DNA of 64,000 nucleotides, from the NCBI RefSeq assembly GCF_004944975.1, contig NZ_SPQG01000001.1:33157-97156 (forward strand), written 5' to 3'. The DNA is from Halorhabdus amylolytica. Lineage in GTDB: Archaea; Halobacteriota; Halobacteria; Halobacteriales; Haloarculaceae. The notes under the pieces were generated by a model that ran no database searches, had not been told where the DNA came from, and saw nothing but the letters and a program-made list of their open reading frames with translations. Below, piece by piece: positions 27,737 to 37,021 of this stretch (its first letter is position 1; every line of letters starts with the position of its first letter). A program made the translations under genes and the position numbers.

Positions 27737-27874
27737 CGCCTATCTACCTGACGATAATTACCTCCTGGTACATATCCCTGTGGGTCCGGGGAAGACGCGA
27801 CGGGTCGACCGTCCGCGTGGCTACCCTTGGCCCGACACGACAACACGAAAAGGCAGCCACTCCAAGGACCCAAC

Positions 27875-28453
27875 ATGATCGAAAATATCGCGGCTGAGAC
27901 GGGTGGGTTCACGTCCAACGTGTTCCTCGTCACGGGGGAGCGAACCGTCCTCGTCGACGCCGGCAACGGGTTCGACGTCGTCGGAAAGGTTCGAGATCGC
28001 GTCGATCACCTCGACGCCGTGGTTCTCACGCACACCCACCCGGATCACGTGGGGAATCTCGAAGCCCTGACCGATGCCTTCGAAGTCGATGTCTGGGGCT
28101 TCGATCCGGACACAACGGGTGTCGACCACGAACTGACAGACGAGGCTACGATCACGCTGGGCGATGACGCCTACACCGTGTTGCACACGCCCGGACATAA
28201 GGACGACCACGTCTGTCTGTACGCCGCGGAGCCAGGAATCCTGTTCGCCGGTGACCTAATCTTCGAGAATGGCGGGTTCGGACGGACCGACCTCGAGGAA
28301 GGCGACCGCCAGGTGCTCGTAGAAAGCATCGACAGACTGCTCCGCACCGTCGAAGAGGACCTCTCGGAACTACACGCCGGCCACGGCAAGAGTGTGACCG
28401 TCGACCCGTACGGGACGATCGAACTCGCCTCCCGGGCGGCCCGCATGGGGTAG
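27875..28453 (+). CDS. metallo-beta-lactamase-fold hydrolase
   Basis: 192 residues from ATG 27875. The metal-binding motif HTHPDHVGN, a second His in HTPGHKDDH and the Asp in FAGDLIF are in the right order for the MBL fold, followed by a C-terminal HAGHG His. Substrate unknown; glyoxalase II-like or quinone-related hydrolases share this pattern. It is a stand-alone gene between the HalX regulator (divergent) and the P-loop gene (convergent). Confidence 0.92.
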   Translation: MIENIAAETGGFTSNVFLVTGERTVLVDAGNGFDVVGKVRDRVDHLDAVVLTHTHPDHVGNLEALTDAFEVDVWGFDPDTTGVDHELTDEATITLGDDAYTVLHTPGHKDDHVCLYAAEPGILFAGDLIFENGGFGRTDLEEGDRQVLVESIDRLLRTVEEDLSELHAGHGKSVTVDPYGTIELASRAARMG

Positions 28454-28508
28454 CCAGTGAGCGGGGTCACGCCGTCACGAGTGCGACGACCGAACACCGA
28501 CAACACTG

Positions 28509-29312
28509 TTACTCGAACGCAGTCGCTAACAGCGCGTCATAAGCCGGTTCGTACGCGTCCGCCACGGCTCCCGGGTCGCGTCGAACGTCCGCACTAAGCG
28601 CCGGCAACTCGACGGACGCCGTTGGTTCCAGCAACTCGACGACCGGAGGTACCCGTTCCTCAAGGCGGCCCTCAGCTGCCGACCCCGCGGCAACGGTACA
28701 GGCTTTCGCGTAGCGGTCACCCGGATAGATCCGCGCCCGTCGCGGTTCGACGATGGCGACCACATCGGGCTCGAATCCCGTCAGCGGGCGGGCGATGTCC
28801 CCGTACGACTCGACGACCGCCCGATCGGTCGCGTCGATCTCCTCGGCGATCGATCCGAGCGCGGGCACGTGCAGTCGCTCCATGGCCGCATCGAGTTCGG
28901 CGGTCGACTCGACGACGGTGGCGTCTCCGAGCGCAAGCCCTTCACGGAGGGTGCCCGGCAGTTCGACCGTCCCGTTGACTAAGTACTCCCCGCCGACGCG
29001 GTCGAGAAGGAATTCCCGATCAGTCTTCCCGAGCAGACCGGGTCCACCGCCGGGACTCGGTCGCCAGAGACGATGGATCGGGTTCAACGACTCCGGCCGG
29101 CGATCGCCGGGACTGGCCGCGGCCAGACGCTTGGCGTCCTTTCCGTAGAGCAGTCCCTCCTCGATCGCCCGCCGGTAATCGTCGTGATCGAACCAGTAGT
29201 CGTTGCCGGCACGCGGTTTGAATCCGACCGATCCGGTGTGTTCGAGCAAGCCCACGGAAAAGGTGGTCTTCCCGGCGTCGACACGGTCGGCACCGGCCAC
29301 GAGCAGATTCAT
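28509..29312 (-). CDS. P-loop ATPase, BioD/ParA-like
   Basis: 267 residues. The start MNLLVAGADRVDAGKTTFSVGLL is a deviant Walker A box of the SIMIBI type seen in dethiobiotin synthetase and cobyrinate synthase-like enzymes. The rest holds no motif I can name, though VVAIVEPRRARIYPGDRY late in the chain resembles a nucleotide-base-recognition region. It overlaps the 3' end of the small gene at 29309-29581 by four bases (ATGA), so the two are coupled. Function unknown. Confidence 0.82.
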   Translation of the reverse strand: MNLLVAGADRVDAGKTTFSVGLLEHTGSVGFKPRAGNDYWFDHDDYRRAIEEGLLYGKDAKRLAAASPGDRRPESLNPIHRLWRPSPGGGPGLLGKTDREFLLDRVGGEYLVNGTVELPGTLREGLALGDATVVESTAELDAAMERLHVPALGSIAEEIDATDRAVVESYGDIARPLTGFEPDVVAIVEPRRARIYPGDRYAKACTVAAGSAAEGRLEERVPPVVELLEPTASVELPALSADVRRDPGAVADAYEPAYDALLATAFE

Positions 29313-29581
29313 GCGTCGGGTGCGAGACCGTAATACCCGGGTTCATCGTCGCCGTCCGGTTCGGCGAAGACGAACGATCCCGCGAACTTGAGCATCCACG
29401 GGATCGCCCAGTCGAGCAGGACGTTCTCGGTTTCGACGTCGAGTTCGGCGTCAGGGTCGACGCCCTGTAGCAGGCGGGCGAGCTCGTAAATCGTGTACAT
29501 CTGATCGGCATCCAGAACCTCCGTGGGTTCGCGGAACTCGAGCGGTCGCAGGTCGTCGAAGTCGGCTTTCGGGCGCGGCAT
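29309..29581 (-). CDS. small conserved protein, unknown function
   Basis: 90 residues from ATG 29581. The opening MPRPKADFDDLRPLEFREP is followed by a helical mid part (MYTIYELARLLQGVD) and a more hydrophobic end (LLDWAIPWMLKFAGSFVFAEP). I recognise no family. Four-base overlap with the P-loop ATPase gene downstream suggests the two proteins work together. The longer frame from 29695 lacks conservation signals. Confidence 0.72.
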   Translation of the reverse strand: MPRPKADFDDLRPLEFREPTEVLDADQMYTIYELARLLQGVDPDAELDVETENVLLDWAIPWMLKFAGSFVFAEPDGDDEPGYYGLAPDA

Positions 29582-29711
29582 ACATCTCAGTAGGTCGATC
29601 GACGGCCTAAAGGTCACGTTCCAGTCACGGCCGAATCCTCGCCATCGAGTGCGTCCGAACGCCTGCCGGGAAACACGGCTGGCCGACGTGAACAAAACGG
29701 CGTGAGATAGT

Positions 29712-29733
29712 GTAGGGTAGGGTAGGGTTCGGC
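29712..29733 (+). repeat. short GGGTA tandem repeat downstream of sod
   Basis: The sequence between 29712 and 29733 contains three consecutive GGGTA/GGGTT units followed by further G runs, located just past the stop of the superoxide dismutase gene. On the sod strand it is a C-rich stretch (CCCTA repeats). It could form a G-rich structure and may help end transcription, or may simply be a low-complexity slippage tract. Confidence 0.5.
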
Positions 29734-29737
29734 GGCG

Positions 29738-30349
29738 TTACTCGAAGTGATCGAGACACTTCTGGTACTCTTCGTCGACTGTCTCCCAGTTGACGACCTC
29801 GAAGAAAGCGTCGATAAAGCTGCCGCGGTCCGGCCCGTAGTCGTAGTAGTAGGAGTGTTCCCAGACGTCTAGGGCCATGATCGGGTGAGAGCCCCACAGC
29901 GCACCGTTGTCGTGCTTGTCGACAGCGACGTTCCGAAGCTGCTTTGCGACGGGGTCATAGACCAACAGTGCCCAGCCGCCGGCAGCACCCGCGGCGGCTT
30001 CGAACTCGGCCTTCCAGGCGTCGTAGGTCCCGAAGTCCTCCTCGATCCGCTCGCGAAGCTCACCCTCGGGCTCGCCGCCGCCGTTCGGGGACATGTTCTC
30101 CCAGAACAGCGTGTGCAGGTAGTGACCGGAGCCGTTGTGGGTGACGTTGCCCAGCGCGCCGCCAGTGGTGCTGTGATCGCCCGATGCGCGGTTCTCGGCG
30201 AGCGTTTCCTCGGCCGCATCGAGGCCGTTCACGTAGCCCTGATGGTGGGTGTCGTGGTGCCACTCGAGAACCTGCTCCGAGATGTGTGGTTCGAGGGCAT
30301 CGTAATCGTACGGCAAGGGCGGCAGTTCGGGGTCGGATCGCTCTGACAT
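29738..30349 (-). CDS. sod: superoxide dismutase (Fe/Mn type)
   Basis: 203 residues. It converts superoxide to hydrogen peroxide and oxygen with a single Fe or Mn ion in the cytoplasm. Family marks are YDALEPHISEQVLEWHHDTHHQGYV near the N-terminus (metal His), LFWENMSPNGG, and ALDVWEHSYYYDYG near the C-terminus, with Asp and His of the DVWEH metal site. Haloarchaeal enzymes mostly use Mn, but Fe/Mn choice is not readable here. It is monocistronic, with a promoter in the 220-nt gap before the photolyase stop. Confidence 0.97.
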   Translation of the reverse strand: MSERSDPELPPLPYDYDALEPHISEQVLEWHHDTHHQGYVNGLDAAEETLAENRASGDHSTTGGALGNVTHNGSGHYLHTLFWENMSPNGGGEPEGELRERIEEDFGTYDAWKAEFEAAAGAAGGWALLVYDPVAKQLRNVAVDKHDNGALWGSHPIMALDVWEHSYYYDYGPDRGSFIDAFFEVVNWETVDEEYQKCLDHFE

Positions 30350-30569
30350 GTGAAATTCCTCCAGCTTTTCTGATGTTCGGACTCCTGTTAAAGCTTTAGA
30401 TGGGGGATGTTAACGAATGACTGCGACCGACAGAGAGAACTCCGTTGTCCGGCGAAACGGACCTCTCAGCGATCTGACCGCGAACTGTCTAGAAGTGTAT
30501 CCATTCGCAGGAAAGTTCGGGACACTGCAACGATTGTCGATCCACATCGAGTCGTCGCCACGGAATCAG

Positions 30570-31979
30570 CTACTCCTCACCGCGCGCTCGTTCGAAGGTG
30601 GCAAGCGCCTGCTCGCGTCGATCACCGTGATCGACGATCGGTGCCGGGTAGTCGGGCGCGTGCATCTCGCGGGCGTCGGGGTCGAGTTCGTGCCAGGAGT
30701 GGACGATATCAGCCGGGACGCCCGCGAGTTCGGGGACGTATTCGCGGATGTACTCGGCGTCAGGGTCGTACCGCTCGCCCTGGGTCATCGGGTTGAAGAT
30801 CCGGAAATAGGGCTGGGCGTCGGTCCCGGTCGAGGCCGCCCACTGCCAGCCGCCGTTGTCGTTTGCGGTGTCGTGATCGACGAGTTTCTCTCGGAACCAG
30901 TCGTACCCCTCACGCCAGTCGATCAGCAGATCCTTCGTCAGGAACGAAGCGACGATCATCCGGACGCGATTGTGCATGTACGCCTCCTCACGGAGCTGGC
31001 GCATGCCGGCATCGACGATCGGATACCCCGTCATCCCGTCTTTCCAGGCTTGCAGTGTTTGGGGGTTCTCCTGCCACTCGATGGCGTTCTCGTAGGTCTT
31101 GTAGTTCTCCGAGACGACTTCGGGGTTGAACCAAAGCACCTGCGCGTAGAACTCCCGCCAGGCCAGTTGTGACTGGAACTCTTCGACGGACTCGCGGGCC
31201 TCTTCGTTCGGGGCTGTTTCCTGAGCCGCCTCGGTGGCGTCGTAGACCTCCCGGACGCCGATAGTCCCGAACTTCAGGTGGGGCGACAGCCGGGACGTAC
31301 AGCCATCAGCTGGAAAGTCACGACGCTCCTCGTAGCTGTAGATGTCCTCCGCACAGAAGTCGTCGAGCAGGTTCCGAGCGACGGCAGGGCGCGCCTCGGG
31401 AATCGTCGCTTCGGGCTCCGGAACGTCGAGGTCAGCAAGCGCCGGGATCTCGATGTCGTCTTCGATCGACGCCAGGTCGTTCTCCGTGGGAGCGTCGACC
31501 GACACAGCCTTCTCCCGGTCCTTCCACTTTCGCCAGAAATAGGTGAATACCTGGTAGGGATCGCCGTCGTTGGTGCGGATCGTACCAGGCTCGTGGAGAA
31601 CGCTGTCGTGGACGGCTTCGCGCCCGATATCCGCAGCGTCGAGTGCTTGCCGAACGGCCGTGTCACGTTCCCGGGAGAGTCCAGAGTAATCACGGTTCCA
31701 CGTGACTACGTCGGCATCGTGGCGCTTCGCGATAGTCACCAACACGTCGGTCGGATCGCCACGCCGGACGAGGAGATCGCTCCCACGATCGCGGTAGGCC
31801 TCCCGAAGCGATGCGAGTGCGTCGAGGGCGAACGCGATCCGCGGAGGACTGGCGTGTTCGAGAATAGCCGGGTCGAAGACGAACACCGGGACGACTGGTC
31901 CGGACACGTCGATTCCGTCACCGACGAGGGCCCGATTGTCCGCGAGTCGGAGATCACGCCGGTGCCAGTGAATGCGCAT
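30570..31979 (-). CDS. phr: deoxyribodipyrimidine photolyase
   Basis: 469 residues from ATG 31979. It repairs UV-induced pyrimidine dimers with light energy, using FAD. The N-terminal photolyase-type Rossmann domain (RIHWHRRDLRLADNRAL) and the C-terminal FAD domain are both complete, with FGTIGVREVY, WREFYAQVLWFNPE, GMRQLREEAYMHNRVRMI and the motif NDNGGWQWAASTGTDAQPYFRIFNP typical of class I CPD photolyases. The second cofactor cannot be assigned. It would complement the LOV kinase and MutSL as a light/DNA-repair function, but it stands alone. Confidence 0.96.
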   Translation of the reverse strand: MRIHWHRRDLRLADNRALVGDGIDVSGPVVPVFVFDPAILEHASPPRIAFALDALASLREAYRDRGSDLLVRRGDPTDVLVTIAKRHDADVVTWNRDYSGLSRERDTAVRQALDAADIGREAVHDSVLHEPGTIRTNDGDPYQVFTYFWRKWKDREKAVSVDAPTENDLASIEDDIEIPALADLDVPEPEATIPEARPAVARNLLDDFCAEDIYSYEERRDFPADGCTSRLSPHLKFGTIGVREVYDATEAAQETAPNEEARESVEEFQSQLAWREFYAQVLWFNPEVVSENYKTYENAIEWQENPQTLQAWKDGMTGYPIVDAGMRQLREEAYMHNRVRMIVASFLTKDLLIDWREGYDWFREKLVDHDTANDNGGWQWAASTGTDAQPYFRIFNPMTQGERYDPDAEYIREYVPELAGVPADIVHSWHELDPDAREMHAPDYPAPIVDHGDRREQALATFERARGEE

Positions 31980-32156
31980 GGGGACTCCTCGGGCGCGATT
32001 CACGTCAATGCTCGGCTCGAATCACGCCAGACGGTGACAGCCAACCCGTTCGATACCGCAAGCCTGCTCCAGATACAGTAGGCCGCCATCGAGACCGGTG
32101 ACCCCGGAGCGTTCCCCACCTCAAGCCTTATGCGCGTACCGCGTTCGAGAGGTGAC

Positions 32157-32960
32157 ATGGCCGAACCGGTCCACTACCGGGTCGCCGACGGGATCGCAAC
32201 AGTGAGCATCGTCAACCCGAACCGACGGAACACGTTGACACCGGCGGTCGTCGACGGACTGGACGAGGCGCTCACGGCCGCCACGGACGCCCGCTGTCTC
32301 CTCCTGCGGGGAGAGGGCGATACGTTCTGTACCGGTGGTGACCTGGTCGGGATCGTCGAACACACTCACGGCGAACTCACACGGGAGGCGTTGCTGGATC
32401 GCCTTGCCGGGATCGACGACCTGATCGAGCGGCTCTATCGGTTCCCGATTCCCACAGTTGCGGCAGTCGACGGTCCGGCTTTCGGCATCGGCGGGACGCT
32501 GGTGCTGGCCTGTGACCTCGCGGTGGCCGCCGAGACAGCCAAAATCGGCTTCGGGTTCGGCCGGATCGGCATGCCACCAGGGGGCGGGACGTCGGCTCTC
32601 CTCCCGCGCGCCGTCGGCCCCTCGGCCGCCAGAGAACTGTTGTTCACCGGCGAACTCCTCGAAGCCGGCCGCGCGGCGAAATTGGGGCTCTTCGATCGCA
32701 CCTATCCCGCATCCGAGTTCACGGCGGGCGTGGCGTCGCTTGTCGACGCGATCGTCACTGACGGGATCGCCCTCCACAACGAGACGAAGCAGCTCTTGAT
32801 CGAGAACGACGGACTCTCGCTGTCGGCGACGATGGCTGCCGAACGGGCGGCAACGCGGCGGCTACTCGGGACAGAACAACAGCTCGAACGCATCCGGTCG
32901 TTTCTCGAAGCCGGCGGATCGAAACACGGGCGTGATCCCACTACTGTCGACAAAGAGTGA
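32157..32960 (+). CDS. enoyl-CoA hydratase/isomerase family protein
   Basis: 267 residues from ATG 32157. The crotonase-fold oxyanion hole segments are in LRGEGDTFCTGGDLVG and AVDGPAFGIGGTLVLACDLAVA, followed by KIGFGFGRIGMPPGGGTSALLPRAVG, which matches the family's second loop with a Gly-rich acidic region. It probably hydrates or isomerises an enoyl-CoA; the exact substrate and whether it serves fatty-acid breakdown or another pathway cannot be told. It stands alone downstream of the photolyase promoter region. Confidence 0.93.
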   Translation: MAEPVHYRVADGIATVSIVNPNRRNTLTPAVVDGLDEALTAATDARCLLLRGEGDTFCTGGDLVGIVEHTHGELTREALLDRLAGIDDLIERLYRFPIPTVAAVDGPAFGIGGTLVLACDLAVAAETAKIGFGFGRIGMPPGGGTSALLPRAVGPSAARELLFTGELLEAGRAAKLGLFDRTYPASEFTAGVASLVDAIVTDGIALHNETKQLLIENDGLSLSATMAAERAATRRLLGTEQQLERIRSFLEAGGSKHGRDPTTVDKE

Positions 32961-32977
32961 GTTCGAAAGGAGGGCGA

Positions 32978-33256
32978 TCAAAGCTTGCTCTCTGCATCCT
33001 CGGCGAGTTCCTTCATGCGCTTGCCAACGCGGCCGGCGTCGGAGAACTCGTCCTCGCTCATGGCGTTGGCCAGCGCGTTGCCCAGGACGAAAACGGCATG
33101 TTTGTGCTCGCTCTTGGACATGTGAACGTCCGCAGGCGTAACGTCCAGCTCCTCGTATGGATCGAACAGCGTCTCGTCGACGCTGTCCTGTTCGCGGAAG
33201 TAGTCTTTTATCTGGACCATGTGCTCGTGTAACTCCAGAAGTTCGTCTTTGTGCAT
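32978..33256 (-). CDS. UPF0058 family protein (copy 1)
   Basis: 92 residues from ATG 33256. It is a helical acidic protein with the family's typical opening MHKDELLELHEHMVQIKDYF and the block PADVHMSKSEHKHAVFVLGNALANAM. Its function is unknown; the family is widespread in archaea and probably forms a small oligomer. A paralog occurs at 40077-40313. It converges with the enoyl-CoA hydratase gene 17 nt away. Confidence 0.88.
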   Translation of the reverse strand: MHKDELLELHEHMVQIKDYFREQDSVDETLFDPYEELDVTPADVHMSKSEHKHAVFVLGNALANAMSEDEFSDAGRVGKRMKELAEDAESKL

Positions 33257-33454
33257 TCCTACCCCTGAATTGTGGAGAGTACGGCTTAAGTATTGTCCGT
33301 GGACGGCTACCAGACTTCCTCCACTGGCCGTTATCGCCCTCAACGATCGATGCCGGTGTGAGTATCTAGATCCACGACAGTCCGAGCGTGAATCGACCGT
33401 AGCCCATGCCGGCGGCTGCTCGACACGCGACGCCGAACAACCAGAGGGACGGCA

Positions 33455-33670
33455 TCAGAACACGTACTCGTCCTCGTGGCCCATCATGCCGTCGTCCTCG
33501 AAGCCTGGCTCCTCCTCGTCGTCGATCGGGCCACTCGTCTTGTAGGCCTTCAATCCCGTCGAGAGGAGGTCTTCGATCGCATCCTCGCGGTTCAGGAACT
33601 CGCCTTCCTCGACCAGTTGCGCGATCTGCATCTCGAGATGTTCCGGGACCGTGATCTCTACTTTCGCCAT
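33455..33670 (-). CDS. ribbon-helix-helix-type small protein
   Basis: 71 residues from ATG 33670. The first 44 residues, starting MAKVEITVPEHLEMQIAQLVEEGEF, follow the beta strand-helix-helix pattern of ribbon-helix-helix DNA-binding proteins, with a Lys in the strand and FLNREDAIEDLL in the second helix. The C-terminal 25 residues are strongly acidic and Met-rich, an unusual tail that may gate binding. It is probably a transcription regulator of unknown target. A TATA-like TTAAATAC lies about 30 nt upstream. Confidence 0.82.
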   Translation of the reverse strand: MAKVEITVPEHLEMQIAQLVEEGEFLNREDAIEDLLSTGLKAYKTSGPIDDEEEPGFEDDGMMGHEDEYVF

Positions 33671-33893
33671 CGGGTCGTTCGAGGGGTTATCGGGAGGGGT
33701 ATTTAAGCTTGACGGGGAAAATACCAGACGTGATACGAATACTTCCCGTTACGTCAACTTTCTTTCGGTATTTCACTCCAGTTCCTTCATCTTTTGGGAT
33801 CTTTCGGCATGTTTTGCACTCTCTGGAGATATCTAAACCCGAAAAGTCGGGCTATCGTCAGCCCTTAATGGATCGTGGCCCAAGTGCAGCGAG
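33671..33893. other. AT-rich spacer with a 5-bp hairpin upstream of menF
   Basis: This 223-nt divergent spacer is clearly poorer in G+C than its neighbours, particularly 33715-33840. It holds the promoter of the ribbon-helix-helix gene on the left and that of menF on the right. A perfect 5-bp hairpin with a 4-nt loop (CCCGA / TCGGG) lies at 33838-33851, about 45 nt before the menF start. No open frame of coding quality was found. Confidence 0.5.
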
Positions 33894-35249
33894 ATGGAGT
33901 CAGCGCGCGCCGACCTGGTCGAGTCGGATGACGACGGTGGGTCACTCGTCGTTCGCGGGGTGCCCGTCGCCGACGGATCGTCGCTCCCCGTCCTCGCCGG
34001 AAAGGGGGCCGAGCGACCGTCGATCGTCTGGCAGGGACCACAGGAGCGTCTCGAGGCGCTGGGCGCCGCGGGAACGATCACTGCCGACGGACGCGGTCGG
34101 TTCGAAGCGGTCCGTCGTCGCGCGGCGGCGCTGTTCGCCGACCGCGAGGTACCCGCCGAGTTGCCGGCTTTCGCACGGCCACGACTGTTCGGCGGGTTCG
34201 CCTTCCACGGGGGGACGACCGACCGACACGAGGAGCCAGACTGGACCGGGTTCCCGGACGCGTGGTTTGTCCTGCCGGCAGTGAGTCTGATCGAACGCGA
34301 CGGGGAGCGGTGGCTCACCGCGAGTGCCGTTGGACCGAACGCCGAGAGCGAGGCCGAACGGATGCTCGAACGGTGGCAACCCAGGCTGGACGACGGGACC
34401 GATACCGAGAGGGTCCCGCCGGGGATCGACGGTCGCCGTCAACTCCCCGAACGCGACGCCTGGACCGCACAGGTCGAGGCGGCGATCGATCGCGTCGAAG
34501 AGGGCGAGTTGCGAAAGGTCGTACTCGCGGGCGCGCAGTCTGTGGACCTACAGGAGAGCCTGTCGTTACCGGCCGTGATCGATCGCCTCGGCGCGACCTA
34601 TCCCGACTGCGTCCGGTTCGCCTTCCAGCCCGAGAAACCGGGCGCCGGAGTGTTCTTCGGGGCGACGCCCGAACGACTCGTCACGCGTCGTGGACCGACC
34701 GTCGAAACCACGGCACTCGCGGGGTCGACGGGTCGTGGCGAGACGGAAGCCGAAGATGCGTGGCTCGCCGAGCAGCTGCGCTCGAGCAAGAAGGATCGCC
34801 ACGAACACGCCCTCGTGGTCGAGGCGATCCGCGACCAGCTCGAAACCGTCGCTGAGACGGTCGAGACCGGCGATCGAGCGATCAGGAAGCTCGCGACCGT
34901 CCAGCACCTGCAGACGCCACTCCGAGCGACGCTCGCGGAGGGCGTTCACGTCCTGTCGCTGGTCGCTGCGTTACATCCGACGCCGGCGGTCGGTGGCTTG
35001 CCGCCGGACGCGGCGCTGTCAGCGATCCGTGAGGCCGAGGCGTTCGACCGCGGCTGGTACGCCGCGCCGATCGGCTGGTTCGACCCGGCAGGTGACGGGA
35101 GTTTCGCCGTAGGCATCCGGTCGGCGCTGGCCCGAGATCGCACGGCGACGTTGTTCGCCGGCGCCGGTATCGTCGCCGACAGCGACCCCGACGCTGAGTG
35201 GGACGAGATACAGTTGAAGTACCGACCGATCCTCGACGCCCTACGATGA
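33894..35249 (+). CDS. menF: isochorismate synthase (menaquinone pathway)
   Basis: 451 residues. It converts chorismate to isochorismate, the first committed step of menaquinone synthesis. The C-terminal chorismate-binding domain shows LRKVVLAGAQSV, AFQPEKPGAGVFFGATPERLV, the TALAGSTGRG segment, SSKKDRHEHALVVEAIRDQL and the AALHPTPAVGG and FDRGWYAAPIGWFD motifs. Its final TGA overlaps the menD ATG by four bases. The divergent N-terminal 170 residues are typical of archaeal-type isochorismate synthases. Halophilic archaea use menaquinone as their main quinone. Confidence 0.94.
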   Translation: MESARADLVESDDDGGSLVVRGVPVADGSSLPVLAGKGAERPSIVWQGPQERLEALGAAGTITADGRGRFEAVRRRAAALFADREVPAELPAFARPRLFGGFAFHGGTTDRHEEPDWTGFPDAWFVLPAVSLIERDGERWLTASAVGPNAESEAERMLERWQPRLDDGTDTERVPPGIDGRRQLPERDAWTAQVEAAIDRVEEGELRKVVLAGAQSVDLQESLSLPAVIDRLGATYPDCVRFAFQPEKPGAGVFFGATPERLVTRRGPTVETTALAGSTGRGETEAEDAWLAEQLRSSKKDRHEHALVVEAIRDQLETVAETVETGDRAIRKLATVQHLQTPLRATLAEGVHVLSLVAALHPTPAVGGLPPDAALSAIREAEAFDRGWYAAPIGWFDPAGDGSFAVGIRSALARDRTATLFAGAGIVADSDPDAEWDEIQLKYRPILDALR

Positions 35250-37009
35250 CAGCACCCAACCGGAACACACTCTGGGCGGAAACACTGGTCGACGAACTGG
35301 CCGCCGCCGGCGTCCGGACTGTGGTTCTGGCACCGGGCAGTCGCTCGACGCCGCTGACGGTCGCTTTCGCCGACCACGAGGACGTCGAGGCGCTGTCACT
35401 GTTGGACGAACGCTCCGCCGGATTCTTCGCGCTAGGTCGAAGCAAGCGGACGGGTGAACCAACGGCCGTCGTCACGACATCCGGAACCGCGACGGCGAAC
35501 CTCCACCCGGCTATCCTCGAAGCCGACGCCGCGCGCGTCCCGCTGATCGTCCTCACCGCCGACCGACCGCCGGAACTCCACGATAGCGGCGCAAACCAGA
35601 CAATGGGCCAGGAGGATCTCTACGGCGATGCGGTCCGTCGCTACCGGACGCTCCCGGAGCCAGCACCGCGACCGCGGGCGCTACGTTCGCTCCGCGTGAC
35701 TGCCTCGCGTGCCGTTGGGACTACCAGGGGCACGCCGCCGGGACCGGTCCACCTCAACGTTCCGTTCAGGAAACCCCTGGAACCGACGCCGGTCGAGGGC
35801 GACGTGCCGACGGACCTTGCTGAACGGGCACCCCTGGCCGTGAACGGTCGCGACGGACCGTTCGTCCGAGTCGATCAGGGGCGTCCGGAGTTATCGGGGG
35901 ACGAGCTATCACGCGTTGCCTCGACACTCGATGACGCCGAGCGGGGATTGATCGTCACCGGTCCGGCGAACCATCCAACGCCCGCTCGGGACGCCCTGGC
36001 GGCGCTGGCGCGGGCGACTGGGTTCCCGGTCCTGGCCGATCCACTCTCGGGACATCGATTCGGACACGACCCGGGCGAAGTGGTGGTCTGTGGCGGATAC
36101 GACTCGTATCTCGACGCAGCCGACGCGTGGAGGTGGCCCGATCCCGACGTCGTCCTCCGGTTCGGTGCATCGCCGACTTCGAAGGTCACGCGACACTATC
36201 TTCGGGACGCCGACGCGAGGCAGTTCGTCGTCGATCCGGCGGGAGAGTGGAGAGAGGCTGAGTTCACCGCGAGTGATCTCCTCGTGGCCCACCCGACCCG
36301 ACTCGCCCGTCGACTGTCTGACCTGGTGGATCACGACGGGAACGACGCGTGGCGCGAGCGGTTCGAAGACGCCGAGTCGGCCTACTGGTCGCTGATCGAA
36401 CGCGAGTTCGAATCCCATCCCGAAGATTTCGAAGGGACGATCCTCTCGACGGTCGCCGCGGAGATGCCGCCAGCGGGGACTCTCGTCGTCTCGAACAGCA
36501 TGCCCGTCCGCGATCTGGACCGGTTCGGGCGTCCCCGATCGAGTGACCTTCAAGTACTCGGCAACCGGGGCGTCAGTGGTATCGACGGCGTCATCAGTAC
36601 TGCTCTGGGGGCTGTCGGGGACGGGCCGCTGGTCCTCGCGATCGGCGACCTGGCGTTCTACCACGACATGAACGGACTGCTCGCGCTGGATCGCTGTGAC
36701 GTCGACGCGACGATCGTCCTGCTCAACAACGACGGCGGCGGAATCTTCCACAAACTGCCGATCGAGGACTTCGACCCGCCGTTCACGGGCTACTTCGAGA
36801 CGCCCCACGGGCTGGATTTCTCCTCCGTTGGGGACCTCTATGGGGCCGAGTTCGTCCGTATACAATCTCCCGACGTGTTCCGGTCACTGTACGCCGAGTC
36901 ACTCGAAAGCGACGGCACTCAGATTCTCGAGGTCCGAACGGACGCGACCGAGAGCCATCGCCGTCGCGAGGGACTCCACGAACGCGTTCGCGAGTACGGT
37001 CCCCGGTGA
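35246..37009 (+). CDS. menD: 2-succinyl-5-enolpyruvyl-6-hydroxy-3-cyclohexene-1-carboxylate synthase
   Basis: 587 residues from ATG 35246. It adds 2-oxoglutarate-derived succinic semialdehyde to isochorismate using ThDP. Family motifs present: TVVLAPGSRSTPL and GTATANLHPAILEA in the PYR domain, and the ThDP-binding GDLAFYHDMNGLLAL ... VLLNNDGGGIFHKLP in the PP domain. It is translationally coupled to menF (ATGA), so the two early menaquinone steps form one operon. The rest of the pathway is not in the window. Confidence 0.95.
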   Translation: MTAPNRNTLWAETLVDELAAAGVRTVVLAPGSRSTPLTVAFADHEDVEALSLLDERSAGFFALGRSKRTGEPTAVVTTSGTATANLHPAILEADAARVPLIVLTADRPPELHDSGANQTMGQEDLYGDAVRRYRTLPEPAPRPRALRSLRVTASRAVGTTRGTPPGPVHLNVPFRKPLEPTPVEGDVPTDLAERAPLAVNGRDGPFVRVDQGRPELSGDELSRVASTLDDAERGLIVTGPANHPTPARDALAALARATGFPVLADPLSGHRFGHDPGEVVVCGGYDSYLDAADAWRWPDPDVVLRFGASPTSKVTRHYLRDADARQFVVDPAGEWREAEFTASDLLVAHPTRLARRLSDLVDHDGNDAWRERFEDAESAYWSLIEREFESHPEDFEGTILSTVAAEMPPAGTLVVSNSMPVRDLDRFGRPRSSDLQVLGNRGVSGIDGVISTALGAVGDGPLVLAIGDLAFYHDMNGLLALDRCDVDATIVLLNNDGGGIFHKLPIEDFDPPFTGYFETPHGLDFSSVGDLYGAEFVRIQSPDVFRSLYAESLESDGTQILEVRTDATESHRRREGLHERVREYGPR

Positions 37010-37021
37010 TCGGGCGAGAGG

